The notes: generated by a model from the letters alone, not told the origin. A stretch of DNA of 11,370 nt from Pseudomonadota bacterium (GCA_023433965.1 JAEYTQ010000627.1:1-11370); one strand, 5' to 3'. Shown: positions 1-6,132, counted from the first letter of the stretch. Program-made: numbers and translations.

Positions 1-1
1 C

Positions 2-124
2 CATCTCGGACTGTCCAAGCAGACCGTGCCGGGCCACATCAAGAACATCTATCGCAAGCTGGAAGTGCACACGCGCAGCGAAGCGGTGTTCGAGGCGGTG
101 CAGCAGGGCCTGATCAAGCTGTGA
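2..124 (+). CDS. LuxR/NarL-family response regulator, C-terminal end (partial)
   Basis: Only the last 40 codons are in the window; the gene starts to the left. The visible residues form the end of a LuxR/GerE-type helix-turn-helix: a recognition-helix stretch beginning LSKQTVPGHIKNIYRKLEV, followed by the usual R-x-EAV and a closing helix ending in QGLIKL. This is the pattern of NarL/FixJ output domains (SxxTVxxHxxNIxxKLxVxxRxEAV). The receiver domain is not visible, so calling it a response regulator rests on the neighbour: its TGA stop overlaps the GTG start of a HisKA_3 histidine kinase, the usual partner of NarL-type regulators. It presumably binds DNA when phosphorylated by that kinase; target genes cannot be inferred. 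Confidence 0.85.
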   Translation, partial: HLGLSKQTVPGHIKNIYRKLEVHTRSEAVFEAVQQGLIKL

Positions 125-2082
125 GCGAGATCGCGGCAAAAGCACCGACCAAGGCACCTGCGAAGGCACCTGCGGAAGCACCGGCCAGACCCGCGCGGCG
201 CCGGCTGCTGGCCTCGCGCCTCGTGCCCTATCTGCTGCTCCAGGCGCTGATCGTGATCGTCACCCTCCTCGGGCTCCGGCTGCTGCAGCCGAACGATCCG
301 GAAGATTTCGCCCTGAGCAATTTTTCGGTACGCGAGGACGGCCTGACCCACCCCGTGGCACTGCCGCATTTCACCTCGTCGCGCTATTCCCTGGCCGACC
401 CGCCGTTCTACACCGGCACCTTCACATTCCGGAGCGGCGATGCGGCCGCGGGCTGGTCGGTGTACCTGCCGCGCTTCAGCAACGCGGTGGAGGTCGCCGT
501 CAACGGCGTCGTCGTGCTCGACTCCCGGCGCGACGCCAACGCCAACCGGCCCGACCGCAACACGCCGCAGATCGCAGCCATCCCCGCTTCACTGTTGGGC
601 GAGGGCACGAACGAGATCACGGTCCGGCTGTTCGTGTGGGGCCCGCTCAAGGGCTTTCTCGATACCGTCTATGTCGGGCCGGATGCCGCCTTGCGTCCGG
701 CCTATGAGACCCGCACGCTGCTGTTCGTCACGCTGCCGGTGGTGTTCTCGGCCTGGCAGGCGATCCTGGCCGTCATCCTCGCGATCATGTGGCTGATGCG
801 GCGCCACGAGCCGGTCTATGGCGTGCTGGCCGCGGCGATGGTGCTCGGCGTGGTGCAGGCGTTCGCGCCGCCGCCGGTGCCGCCGGCCACCGTCTCGCGG
901 CTTGCCGCGGTGCTACTGGCCTCCGCGCCGATCGAAAGTGCGCTGATCGTCGTGTTCGGCGTGCTGTTCTTCGGCTGGCGTTGGCCGCGCTACGGGACGC
1001 TGCTGTTCCTCCCGGGCCTCCTGGTGTTCGTGGTCGGGCTGATCGGGGGGCCACCGCTGCCGCGCATCCTTTTCCTGGTGCTCGGCATTCCCACCGTCGG
1101 GCTCTGCCTGTTCCTGATGGCCTGCGTCACGGCGACAGCGGTGGTGCGGCGGCAGGACGCGGCGAGCTTCACGATCGGCTGCGCGGTGACCATCGTGCTG
1201 GTCTGCTGGATCCAGGACATGCTCACGGTGCTCGAGATCGTGAGCAACGATCGCATCTTCGTCTCGCGACTGTCCTATTCGGCGATGCTGGTGGCGATCG
1301 GGGCCGGGCTGACCTGGCGCTTTGCGCGCGCCTTGAACCAGGTCGACAGCTTTGCCGGCCAGCTCGTGACACGCGTGCGCGAGGCCGAGGAGCGGCTGAA
1401 GGCGAGCTTTGCCCGGGAGGAGGAGCGCGCCCGCGCCGCCGCGCTCGCCAACGAGCGCACGCGCCTGATGCGAGACCTGCATGACGGCCTCGGCGGCCAG
1501 CTCGTCAGCATCGTCGCATTGTCCGAGCGCGGCAACGAGGGTGCGACCATCGCGGATGCCGCCCGCGCGGCGCTGAAGGATCTGCGCCTCGTCATCGATT
1601 CCATGGACGACATCGGCGGCGACCTGATGCTCGCGCTCGGCTCCTGGCGCGAGCGCGCGACGGCGCAATTGCGGCCGCACGAGATCGCTCTCGATTGGCG
1701 CGTGGCGACGCCGCAGGGCCTGCCGCTGCATCCCGAACTCAGGCCATGGCACGTCATCCAGATCGTGCGCATCCTCGACGAGGCCGTGACCAACGCGGTC
1801 AAGCACGCCCAGGCCCGCCATGTCGCAGTGACCATCGAGACGCATGACGGTGGCGAGGGACCATACGGCGTGATCAGCGTGACGGATGACGGGCGCGGCT
1901 TCGCGCTGGCCGGTCATGTCCCGGCCGCCGGCGCGGGCCAGACCTCGCGCGGCCTGCGCAACATGAGAAGCCGTGCCGCGCGCTGCGGTGCGGTGCTCGA
2001 TCTGAGCTCCGATGCCTCCGGCACGCGCGTGCGGCTGCAATTGCCGCAGCGTTTTCCCGACAGCGACATGGCTGCGGGCTGA
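121..2082 (+). CDS. Membrane sensor histidine kinase, HisKA_3 type with 7TM-DISM-like sensor region
   Basis: 653 residues from a GTG start that overlaps the upstream regulator's stop by 4 bases (GTGA), implying translational coupling. Order: a cytoplasmic Lys/Ala/Pro-rich leader (about 7-28); a membrane helix (about 34-54); a periplasmic beta-rich region (about 60-195) resembling the carbohydrate-binding-like DISM extracellular domain; seven hydrophobic helices (about 200-402); a coiled-coil linker (about 405-445); and an H-box RDLHDGLGGQL with the likely phosphoacceptor His454. The ATPase domain follows, with N-box DEAVTNAVKHAQ (553-564), DDGRGF (589-594) and SRGLRNMRSRA (609-619). HisKA_3 kinases phosphorylate NarL/LuxR regulators, matching the partial gene upstream. 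All catalytic boxes look intact. The assignment as a kinase is firm; the 7TMR-DISM architecture is read from hydropathy and general pattern. The ligand is unknown. Confidence 0.9.
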   Translation: MSEIAAKAPTKAPAKAPAEAPARPARRRLLASRLVPYLLLQALIVIVTLLGLRLLQPNDPEDFALSNFSVREDGLTHPVALPHFTSSRYSLADPPFYTGTFTFRSGDAAAGWSVYLPRFSNAVEVAVNGVVVLDSRRDANANRPDRNTPQIAAIPASLLGEGTNEITVRLFVWGPLKGFLDTVYVGPDAALRPAYETRTLLFVTLPVVFSAWQAILAVILAIMWLMRRHEPVYGVLAAAMVLGVVQAFAPPPVPPATVSRLAAVLLASAPIESALIVVFGVLFFGWRWPRYGTLLFLPGLLVFVVGLIGGPPLPRILFLVLGIPTVGLCLFLMACVTATAVVRRQDAASFTIGCAVTIVLVCWIQDMLTVLEIVSNDRIFVSRLSYSAMLVAIGAGLTWRFARALNQVDSFAGQLVTRVREAEERLKASFAREEERARAAALANERTRLMRDLHDGLGGQLVSIVALSERGNEGATIADAARAALKDLRLVIDSMDDIGGDLMLALGSWRERATAQLRPHEIALDWRVATPQGLPLHPELRPWHVIQIVRILDEAVTNAVKHAQARHVAVTIETHDGGEGPYGVISVTDDGRGFALAGHVPAAGAGQTSRGLRNMRSRAARCGAVLDLSSDASGTRVRLQLPQRFPDSDMAAG

Positions 2083-2141
2083 AAGGCCCCCTCCCCGAAC
2101 GTGTGGGGCGCACGGAGAGAGGGGACGGGCCGAGAGTTCTA

Positions 2142-2171
2142 CCTGCGGAGGACGGGGGGTTCGTCCGCAGG
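2142..2171. terminator. Inverted repeat between convergent genes (possible bidirectional terminator)
   Basis: The arms CCTGCGGA (2142-2149) and TCCGCAGG (2164-2171) are perfectly complementary around a 14-base spacer. The hairpin lies in the 133-bp gap between the histidine kinase stop and the stop of the minus-strand small gene, where a shared terminator would be expected. There is no T-run on either side, so an intrinsic terminator is not proven. The GC-rich stretch just upstream (2084-2130) holds further imperfect complementary C/G runs and may be a degenerate REP-like element. Confidence 0.35.
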
Positions 2172-2215
2172 CCATAGGCCCGAAGCGACGCAATCAATTC
2201 AATCGAACGGAACTA

Positions 2216-2506
2216 TCAGCGCACGCCGACGCGATTGACCGGACCGCCGCGATTCATCGGGGTTCCGGCACGCACGCCGACGCCGGGTGCACCGACACCG
2301 GGGGTCGCGACCGCAGCCCGCGCCACCGGGGCTCCCGGCGCGACCACCACCGCCGCGGTCGGCCGCACCACGCAGCCCTTGGGCACCCCGACGGTCTTGC
2401 AATAGACCACCGCATGCGCCGGGCTCGTACCCAACGAAACCATCGCCGCGCCGGCCAAGGCCATGATCGTCAGCCCGGCGCTCAGCGCTCCCGCTCTCTT
2501 CGACAT
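2216..2506 (-). CDS. Small secreted Gly/Ala/Pro/Val-rich protein, function unknown
   Basis: 96 residues from the ATG at 2506. The start is supported by an AGGAG ribosome-binding site about 8 bases upstream; a further in-frame ATG at 2542 would add 12 charged residues in front of the signal peptide and lacks this support. Residues 1-31 form a clear signal peptide (MSKR, then a hydrophobic Ala/Gly/Leu core) ending in a good signal peptidase I site (S-P-A-H-A, then VVYC). The mature protein has two cysteines ten residues apart (VYCKTVGVPKGCVVRP), then a low-complexity tail of GAP, GVG and TPG units. Similar short exported proteins with a conserved VYC...GC segment occur in Bradyrhizobium as far as I recall, but no function is known to me. 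It is divergent from the four-cysteine secreted protein and convergent with the kinase gene. Confidence 0.75.
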   Translation of the reverse strand: MSKRAGALSAGLTIMALAGAAMVSLGTSPAHAVVYCKTVGVPKGCVVRPTAAVVVAPGAPVARAAVATPGVGAPGVGVRAGTPMNRGGPVNRVGVR

Positions 2507-2642
2507 CTTGCTCTCCTGCTCCCGTTCGGCGTCCCGGTGCAATCACCGGGTCTCGCAGCCGAGGTGCAGCCTGAATGGCAAAAGACGGCGCGCGGATACA
2601 TGCCATGAAGATGGGGGTGCCCGGGCGGGGAGAACAGGCCGG

Positions 2643-2658
2643 TGCCATGATCATGGCA
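2643..2658. promoter_or_regulatory. Perfect 16-bp palindrome in divergent intergenic region
   Basis: TGCCATGATCATGGCA is a perfect palindrome. It sits inside a larger stem whose arms are CCGGTGCC (2639-2646) and GGCACCGG (2665-2672). Part of it (TCATGGCATG, 2651-2660) is also complementary to CATGCCATGA at 2599-2608. The region separates two divergent small exported-protein genes, so an operator is plausible, but no family-specific box is recognised. Confidence 0.4.
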
Positions 2659-2697
2659 TGGACCGGCACCGGACCTTTGCGTGATGGTCCGGCCCGA

Positions 2698-2717
2698 TTG
2701 GTCCCGGTCGGGACCAA
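2698..2717. promoter_or_regulatory. Inverted repeat just upstream of the four-cysteine gene
   Basis: The arms TTGGTCCCG (2698-2706) and CGGGACCAA (2709-2717) are perfectly complementary around GT. The element ends 24 bases before the ATG at 2742 and about 10 bases before its ribosome-binding site. It could be an operator overlapping the transcription start, or a hairpin in the mRNA leader. Additional GGTCC/GGACC units at 2671-2675 and 2686-2690 allow alternative pairings. Confidence 0.45.
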
Positions 2718-2741
2718 CGAGGATTTCAAAAGAGGTGCTTC

Positions 2742-2966
2742 ATGAAGATTTCGGTTCTCGCCGCGCTGCTGCTCGCTGCTGCCGCCCTTCCCGCTGCCGC
2801 ACAATCCGGTCCTTCGGTCCAGGAGCAGATGGCCTGCCGCGGCGACGCCAGCAAATTCTGCGCCGAACATATCGGCAAGCCGCCGCAGATGAACGCATGC
2901 CTGCGCGAGAACAAGTCGAAGCTCTCCGATTCCTGCCGCAAGGTCGTCGAATCGCGCGGCGGCTAG
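2742..2966 (+). CDS. Small exported four-cysteine protein (cysteine-rich repeat type)
   Basis: 74 residues. The ATG is preceded by AGAGG about 8 bases upstream. Residues 1-20 are a signal peptide with a polyalanine/leucine core and a cleavage site around A-A-A before QSG. The mature part of about 54 residues contains four cysteines, at 32, 40, 53 and 65, in a C-x7-C-x12-C-x11-C layout. The surrounding residues (GDASKFC, PPQMNACLRENKSKLSDSC) resemble the cysteine-rich repeat found in many short proteobacterial periplasmic proteins and related to the eukaryotic GLG1 repeat. The even number of cysteines suggests two disulfides in the periplasm. No biochemical role is known to me. It is followed by a strong hairpin and then by the convergent mddA-like gene. 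Confidence 0.82.
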   Translation: MKISVLAALLLAAAALPAAAQSGPSVQEQMACRGDASKFCAEHIGKPPQMNACLRENKSKLSDSCRKVVESRGG

Positions 2967-2990
2967 TTCTGCTCTCCTGGGAGAACAAGG

Positions 2991-3016
2991 AGAGGGCGGC
3001 GCTCTGCCGCCCTCTT
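2991..3016 (+). terminator. Strong hairpin, likely terminator of the four-cysteine gene
   Basis: Perfect 10-bp stem AGAGGGCGGC (2991-3000) and GCCGCCCTCT (3006-3015) with a 5-base loop GCTCT, starting 25 bases after the stop codon and followed by only a short T pair. The location between convergent genes means it could act in both directions; on the minus strand it is followed by CCTTGTTCTCC. Confidence 0.65.
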
Positions 3017-3023
3017 GAAAGAC

Positions 3024-3049
3024 CTGGGCGCGTCGGCGCCCCGCGCCCG
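3024..3049 (-). terminator. Second hairpin, possible terminator of the mddA-like gene
   Basis: GGGCGC (3026-3031) pairs perfectly with GCGCCC (3036-3041). An alternative longer stem pairs GGGCGCG (3026-3032) with CGCGCCC (3042-3048). It lies about 30 bases past the mddA-like stop, and on the minus strand the stem is followed by AGGTCTTTC, a modest pyrimidine tail. Confidence 0.4.
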
Positions 3050-3075
3050 GGTGGACGCGCAGGGCGAGGCTCGGA

Positions 3076-3864
3076 CTATGCCGACCGGCGCCAGGGAATG
3101 AGCATCGACACCCGCTGCTTGTACTGCCGGTACTCGTCGCCGAAGAGATCGACGAGGTCGCTCTCCTCCAGCGCAATCCCAACGAAAATGTAGAGCGTGG
3201 TCACGGCGGCGAACAGCAGATGCCCCGCCGTCATGGTCGGCGCCGCCCAGAACGCGACGATGAAACCGAGATAGATCGGATGGCGGACGAACTTGTAGAG
3301 CAGCGGCGTCTTGAAGCGCGGCGCCGCCGTCTGCTTGCCGACGAGATGGTCGGTGACCTGATGCAATCCGAACAGTTCGAAATGGTTGATCATGAAGGTC
3401 GAGGTGAACACCAGCACCCAGCCGGCGAAGGACAGCGTGACCAGTGTCACGGCGAGATCCGGATTCTCGACGTTCCATACGACCGACGGCAGCGGGCGCC
3501 ACTGCCAGAAGAGGAGGAGCAGTGACAGGCTCGCGAACAGCACATACGTGCTTCGCTCGACCGGCTTGGGGACGAACTGCGTCCACCAGGCCTTGAACTG
3601 CCGCCGCGCCATCACGCTGTGTTGAACCGCGAACAGCGACATCAGCAGCAGGTTGATGATGACCGCGCGAACGACGGGCGCTTCGGCTCCGGTGTCGATG
3701 GTTTTGGGCACCATCACCCCCATGACGAAGCCGATGGCGTAGAGAATGGTGACGAAAAATACGAGATATGCCGCAATTCCGTACAGAAAGGCGATGAACC
3801 TGAAAACGCGGGAGCCCGAAACTTCCGGGCCGATGGAATGAACCTGGTGATCAATTTGGGTCAT
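3076..3864 (-). CDS. mddA: Methanethiol S-methyltransferase-like membrane protein (MddA/ICMT superfamily)
   Basis: 262 residues from the ATG at 3864, chosen because GGAG lies 7 bases upstream and the family-like sequence starts here. A longer frame to 4050 would add 62 basic, low-quality residues crossing the divergent promoter. There are about five hydrophobic segments (about 23-52, 65-80, 107-122, 137-158, 200-232). The C-terminal part carries the isoprenylcysteine/phospholipid methyltransferase signature: RHPIYLG (194-200), then EE (233-234), then FGDEYRQYKQ and a terminal P. The stretch HSVMARRQFKAWW...VPKPVERSTYVLF matches what I recall of MddA, which methylates methanethiol to dimethyl sulfide with S-adenosylmethionine at the inner membrane. 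NnrU-type proteins share the fold but are shorter. Family membership is firm and MddA specificity likely. It is divergent from a winged-helix regulator across a tandem repeat. Confidence 0.78.
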   Translation of the reverse strand: MTQIDHQVHSIGPEVSGSRVFRFIAFLYGIAAYLVFFVTILYAIGFVMGVMVPKTIDTGAEAPVVRAVIINLLLMSLFAVQHSVMARRQFKAWWTQFVPKPVERSTYVLFASLSLLLLFWQWRPLPSVVWNVENPDLAVTLVTLSFAGWVLVFTSTFMINHFELFGLHQVTDHLVGKQTAAPRFKTPLLYKFVRHPIYLGFIVAFWAAPTMTAGHLLFAAVTTLYIFVGIALEESDLVDLFGDEYRQYKQRVSMLIPWRRSA

Positions 3865-3952
3865 GAAACGCTCCGTTGTGCCGAGGCATCGACACGGTTT
3901 GGTCTTCGCACCATGCCGGATCGGACGTCCCGCGGCTTTCGCGGACGGTCTA

Positions 3953-3991
3953 TTTTCGCCTGAGACGACTTTGATTTTTGCTTGAGACGAC
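3953..3991. promoter_or_regulatory. Tandem 17-bp direct repeat, 22-bp period: candidate operator between mddA and its neighbour regulator
   Basis: TTTTCGCCTGAGACGAC (3953-3969) is repeated as TTTTTGCTTGAGACGAC (3975-3991), 15 of 17 positions identical and in the same orientation. Twenty-two base pairs is about two helical turns, so bound proteins would lie on the same DNA face. This head-to-tail arrangement is typical of OmpR/PhoB-type winged-helix proteins, the DNA-binding type of the adjacent gene. The second copy ends 6 bases before that gene's GTG start, which leaves no room for a normal ribosome-binding site downstream of it. Binding of that regulator is inference. Confidence 0.6.
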
Positions 3992-3997
3992 CGAAAC

Positions 3998-5545
3998 GTG
4001 CGATTTCGCTTTGAAAACAACGTTCTTGACGCGGAACTGCGGGAGCTCACCTGCGGCGGAGCAGCCGTGCCGCTGCAGCCGCAGGTGTTCGATCTGCTCC
4101 TCTACCTCGTCACGGAGCGGGACCGCGTGGTCAGCAAGGATGACCTGATCAGCCAGGTCTGGAGCGACCGCATCGTCTCGGATTCCGCCCTGAACAGCCG
4201 GATCAACGCCGCGCGGAAAGCGCTGGGCGACGACGGGGCGACCCAGCGGCTGATCAAGACCATTCCACGCAAGGGCTTTCGTTTCGTCGGCGAAGTCCGG
4301 GAAGAAGCGGTAGCGCCCCCGGTGCTTGCGCAAGCCAGCCCCGCTGTCGCACGCGTGGCGGACCGCCCCGCCATTGCAGTGCTCGCCTTCGAGAACATGA
4401 GCGGCGATCCCGCGCAGGACTATTTCGGCGACGGGATCAGCGAAGACATCCTCACCGCGCTGTCGAAACAGCGCTGGTTCATGGTGATCGCCCGCAACTC
4501 GTCCTTCACCTACAAGGGACGCCCGATCGACATCAGGCAGATCGCCGAGGAGCTCGGCGTCCGCTACGTCGTCGAAGGCAGCGTGCGCAAGGCGGACAAA
4601 AGGGTACGCATCACCGCGCAGCTCAACGACGCCTTGTCAGGCAACCATCTCTGGGCCGAGCGCTACGACCGCGAGCTCATCGACGTCTTCGCCGTGCAGG
4701 ACGAGATCACCAACGCGATCGCCGCGGCGATCGAGCCGCAGATCCACGCCGCGGAGAGTTTTCGCAGCCATCGCAAGCCGCCGGCAAGCCTGGACGCCTG
4801 GGACCTCTTGATGCGCGCGCTATCGCATTACTGGCGCGTGACCCGGCAGGATCACGACACCGCGCGGGCCCTGCTCGAGCGCGCGATCGCGATCGATCCG
4901 AATTATGGCCAGGCGCTGTCGCTGCTGGCCGTCAACAACATGTTCGGCGTCCATCTCGGCTGGGCGCAGCTCGCCGCGGTTGCGCCGGTCGCGGAAGCGG
5001 CGGCTCTGGCCGCGGTGCGCTGCGACCATGAGGACGCCTGGGCGCATGCCGCGCTCGGCAGCGTCTGCTTCTCGACACGCAGGCTCGCCGACGCCCTGGC
5101 GGAGTTCGAGCAGGCGCTCGCGCTCAATCCGAACTTCTCGCTGGCGCAGGGCTATTACGCGCTGGCGCTGTCCTATGCCGGACGTTCCCAGGATTCGTTC
5201 GAGGCTGCGCAAAGGGCGATTCGGCTGTCGCCGCGCGATCCGTCGCTGGCGATCTATCACGGCATCGCCGCCTATGCGCGCTTCACCGAGCAGCGCTACG
5301 ACGAGGCCATCGCGCTCGCGCGCGAGGCGATCCGCCACCGCGGCGACCTCACCGGCGCCTATCGCGTGCTCGCGGTTTCCGCCGGGATGACGGGCGATGG
5401 CCCGCTTGCGGAGATGGCACTGGGCGAGCTCCGTCGCACCCAACCGGGCATCTCGCTGCACTGGATCACGACGCAGCTGCCGTGGGCCAATGACGGCGAC
5501 CGCGAGCACTATCTGGAAGGATTTCGCCGGGCCGGATTGCGCTAG
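3998..5545 (+). CDS. Winged-helix (OmpR/CadC-type) regulator with TolB-like domain and TPR repeats
   Basis: 515 residues from GTG. An in-frame TGA lies 15 bases upstream and the DNA-binding domain begins at residue 3, so this start is nearly forced; no clear Shine-Dalgarno is present. Residues 3-98 are a Trans_reg_C winged helix, with VSDSALNSRINAARKALGD as the helix region and IPRKGFRFVGEV as the wing. Residues about 124-247 (RPAIAVLAFENMSGDPAQDY through ERYDRELIDVFAVQDEI) match the TolB-like/FlgO-like domain common in rhizobial CadC-like and adenylate-cyclase-like proteins. Residues about 265-490 are TPR-like helices (for example ADALAEFEQALALNPNFSLA). No membrane helix is visible between the domains, unlike true CadC. 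It is divergent from the mddA-like gene, with a tandem repeat abutting its start, suggesting autoregulation and control of mddA (inference). The effector is unknown. Confidence 0.85.
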   Translation: MRFRFENNVLDAELRELTCGGAAVPLQPQVFDLLLYLVTERDRVVSKDDLISQVWSDRIVSDSALNSRINAARKALGDDGATQRLIKTIPRKGFRFVGEVREEAVAPPVLAQASPAVARVADRPAIAVLAFENMSGDPAQDYFGDGISEDILTALSKQRWFMVIARNSSFTYKGRPIDIRQIAEELGVRYVVEGSVRKADKRVRITAQLNDALSGNHLWAERYDRELIDVFAVQDEITNAIAAAIEPQIHAAESFRSHRKPPASLDAWDLLMRALSHYWRVTRQDHDTARALLERAIAIDPNYGQALSLLAVNNMFGVHLGWAQLAAVAPVAEAAALAAVRCDHEDAWAHAALGSVCFSTRRLADALAEFEQALALNPNFSLAQGYYALALSYAGRSQDSFEAAQRAIRLSPRDPSLAIYHGIAAYARFTEQRYDEAIALAREAIRHRGDLTGAYRVLAVSAGMTGDGPLAEMALGELRRTQPGISLHWITTQLPWANDGDREHYLEGFRRAGLR

Positions 5546-5560
5546 ACGATCATGCCGTCG

Positions 5561-6037
5561 CTATGAGCGCTTGCGGCGCAGATGGACGATGACGTCGAGC
5601 CGCGCGATCTCGTGGCCGGGAAGCGCTTCGGGCAGCTTGGTGAAGGCGAGGCCATCGGCAACGTCGACCAGCGTATCCTCGCCTTCGAGATAGAAGTGCG
5701 GGTGCAAAGAGGTGTCGGTGTCGAAGAACGATTTGAGGCCGTCGGCGGCGATCCGGCGCAGGAGGCCTGCTTCGGTGAACTGGTTCAGCGTGTTGTAGAC
5801 GGTCGCGAGCGACAGATACGTATTGGCCGCCATTGCCTCTTCATAGAGACTCTCGGCGGTCACGTGGCGGTGGCCGCCCAGGAACAGCAATTGGCCGAGG
5901 GCCAGGCGCTGGCGGGTCGGGCGTAGGCCGGCACTGCCCAGCAGTTGCAGGCAGCGCTGCGCGCCGGCCTCTGCCCCGAGATCGACGGCGGGGCCGGCAT
6001 CGTCATCGTCAGGGATGGTCGTGGCCTGAATGTCCAT
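5561..6037 (-). CDS. irr: Irr-like Fur-family regulator without the heme regulatory motif
   Basis: 158 residues from the ATG at 6037, chosen because GAGG lies 7 bases upstream; in-frame starts at 6049 (ATG) and 6061 (TTG) have no Shine-Dalgarno. The core reads SAGLRPTRQRLALGQLLF, TAESLYEEA and LSLATVYNTLNQF (recognition helix, 76-88), then IARLDVIVHLRRKR, all typical of Irr rather than Fur, and there are no CxxC zinc motifs. Irr represses or activates iron and heme genes in Rhizobiales and is degraded on heme binding. The classical Bradyrhizobium Irr has GCPWHD near residue 29 and a HHH triplet; here Cys29 sits in QRCLQ without a following Pro, and the triplet is HPH (112-114). It is therefore an Irr paralogue, perhaps with altered heme sensing (inference). 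It converges on the TPR regulator with a 15-bp gap. Confidence 0.88.
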   Translation of the reverse strand: MDIQATTIPDDDDAGPAVDLGAEAGAQRCLQLLGSAGLRPTRQRLALGQLLFLGGHRHVTAESLYEEAMAANTYLSLATVYNTLNQFTEAGLLRRIAADGLKSFFDTDTSLHPHFYLEGEDTLVDVADGLAFTKLPEALPGHEIARLDVIVHLRRKRS

Positions 6038-6118
6038 CGATGGCCTCATTGCTGAAGGCAACGGGACGCGCAGTCACGTCGCCAGTTGCCATTCGATCGC
6101 AAAAACCGTGGCGCGGCT

Positions 6119-6132
6119 TTGATCCGGATCAA
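6119..6132. promoter_or_regulatory. FNR/FixK-type box
   Basis: TTGATCCGGATCAA is a perfect match to the TTGAT-N4-ATCAA palindrome bound by FNR/FixK/Anr regulators; symmetry extends to 16 bp (6118-6133). It lies midway between the divergent Irr-like gene and the 103-residue gene. Its centre (6125.5) is about 30-35 bases upstream of a weak -10-like CCTATC (6156-6161). This is the spacing of a class II FNR promoter driving the plus-strand gene, with a start near 6167. Control of the Irr-like gene is also geometrically possible, with a poorer -10 (TCGAAT on the minus strand, 6091-6096). Confidence 0.72.

Noticed and set aside
2-124. Unusual Pro-Gly (TVPGH) in the LuxR recognition helix as a defect
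   Set aside because: VPGH/VxxH variants occur in functional NarL-type regulators as far as I recall, and the remaining pattern is intact.
913-2193. Long open frame on the minus strand (about 426 codons) opposite the histidine kinase
   Set aside because: It mirrors the codon periodicity of the kinase gene, is rich in Arg/His/Gln/Asp without domain pattern, and the plus-strand product has all kinase motifs.
3076-3864. NnrU or generic isoprenylcysteine methyltransferase instead of MddA
   Set aside because: These share the C-terminal signature, but the length and the central VPKPVERSTYVLF region fit MddA better; kept as the main alternative.
3865-4050. 62-residue N-terminal extension of the mddA-like gene
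   Set aside because: It crosses the divergent promoter region and the regulator start, is Arg/Lys/Ser-rich, and the ATG at 3864 has a good ribosome-binding site.
6038-6061. Alternative starts of the Irr-like gene (ATG 6049, TTG 6061)
   Set aside because: Neither has a Shine-Dalgarno, while the ATG at 6037 has GAGG at proper spacing.
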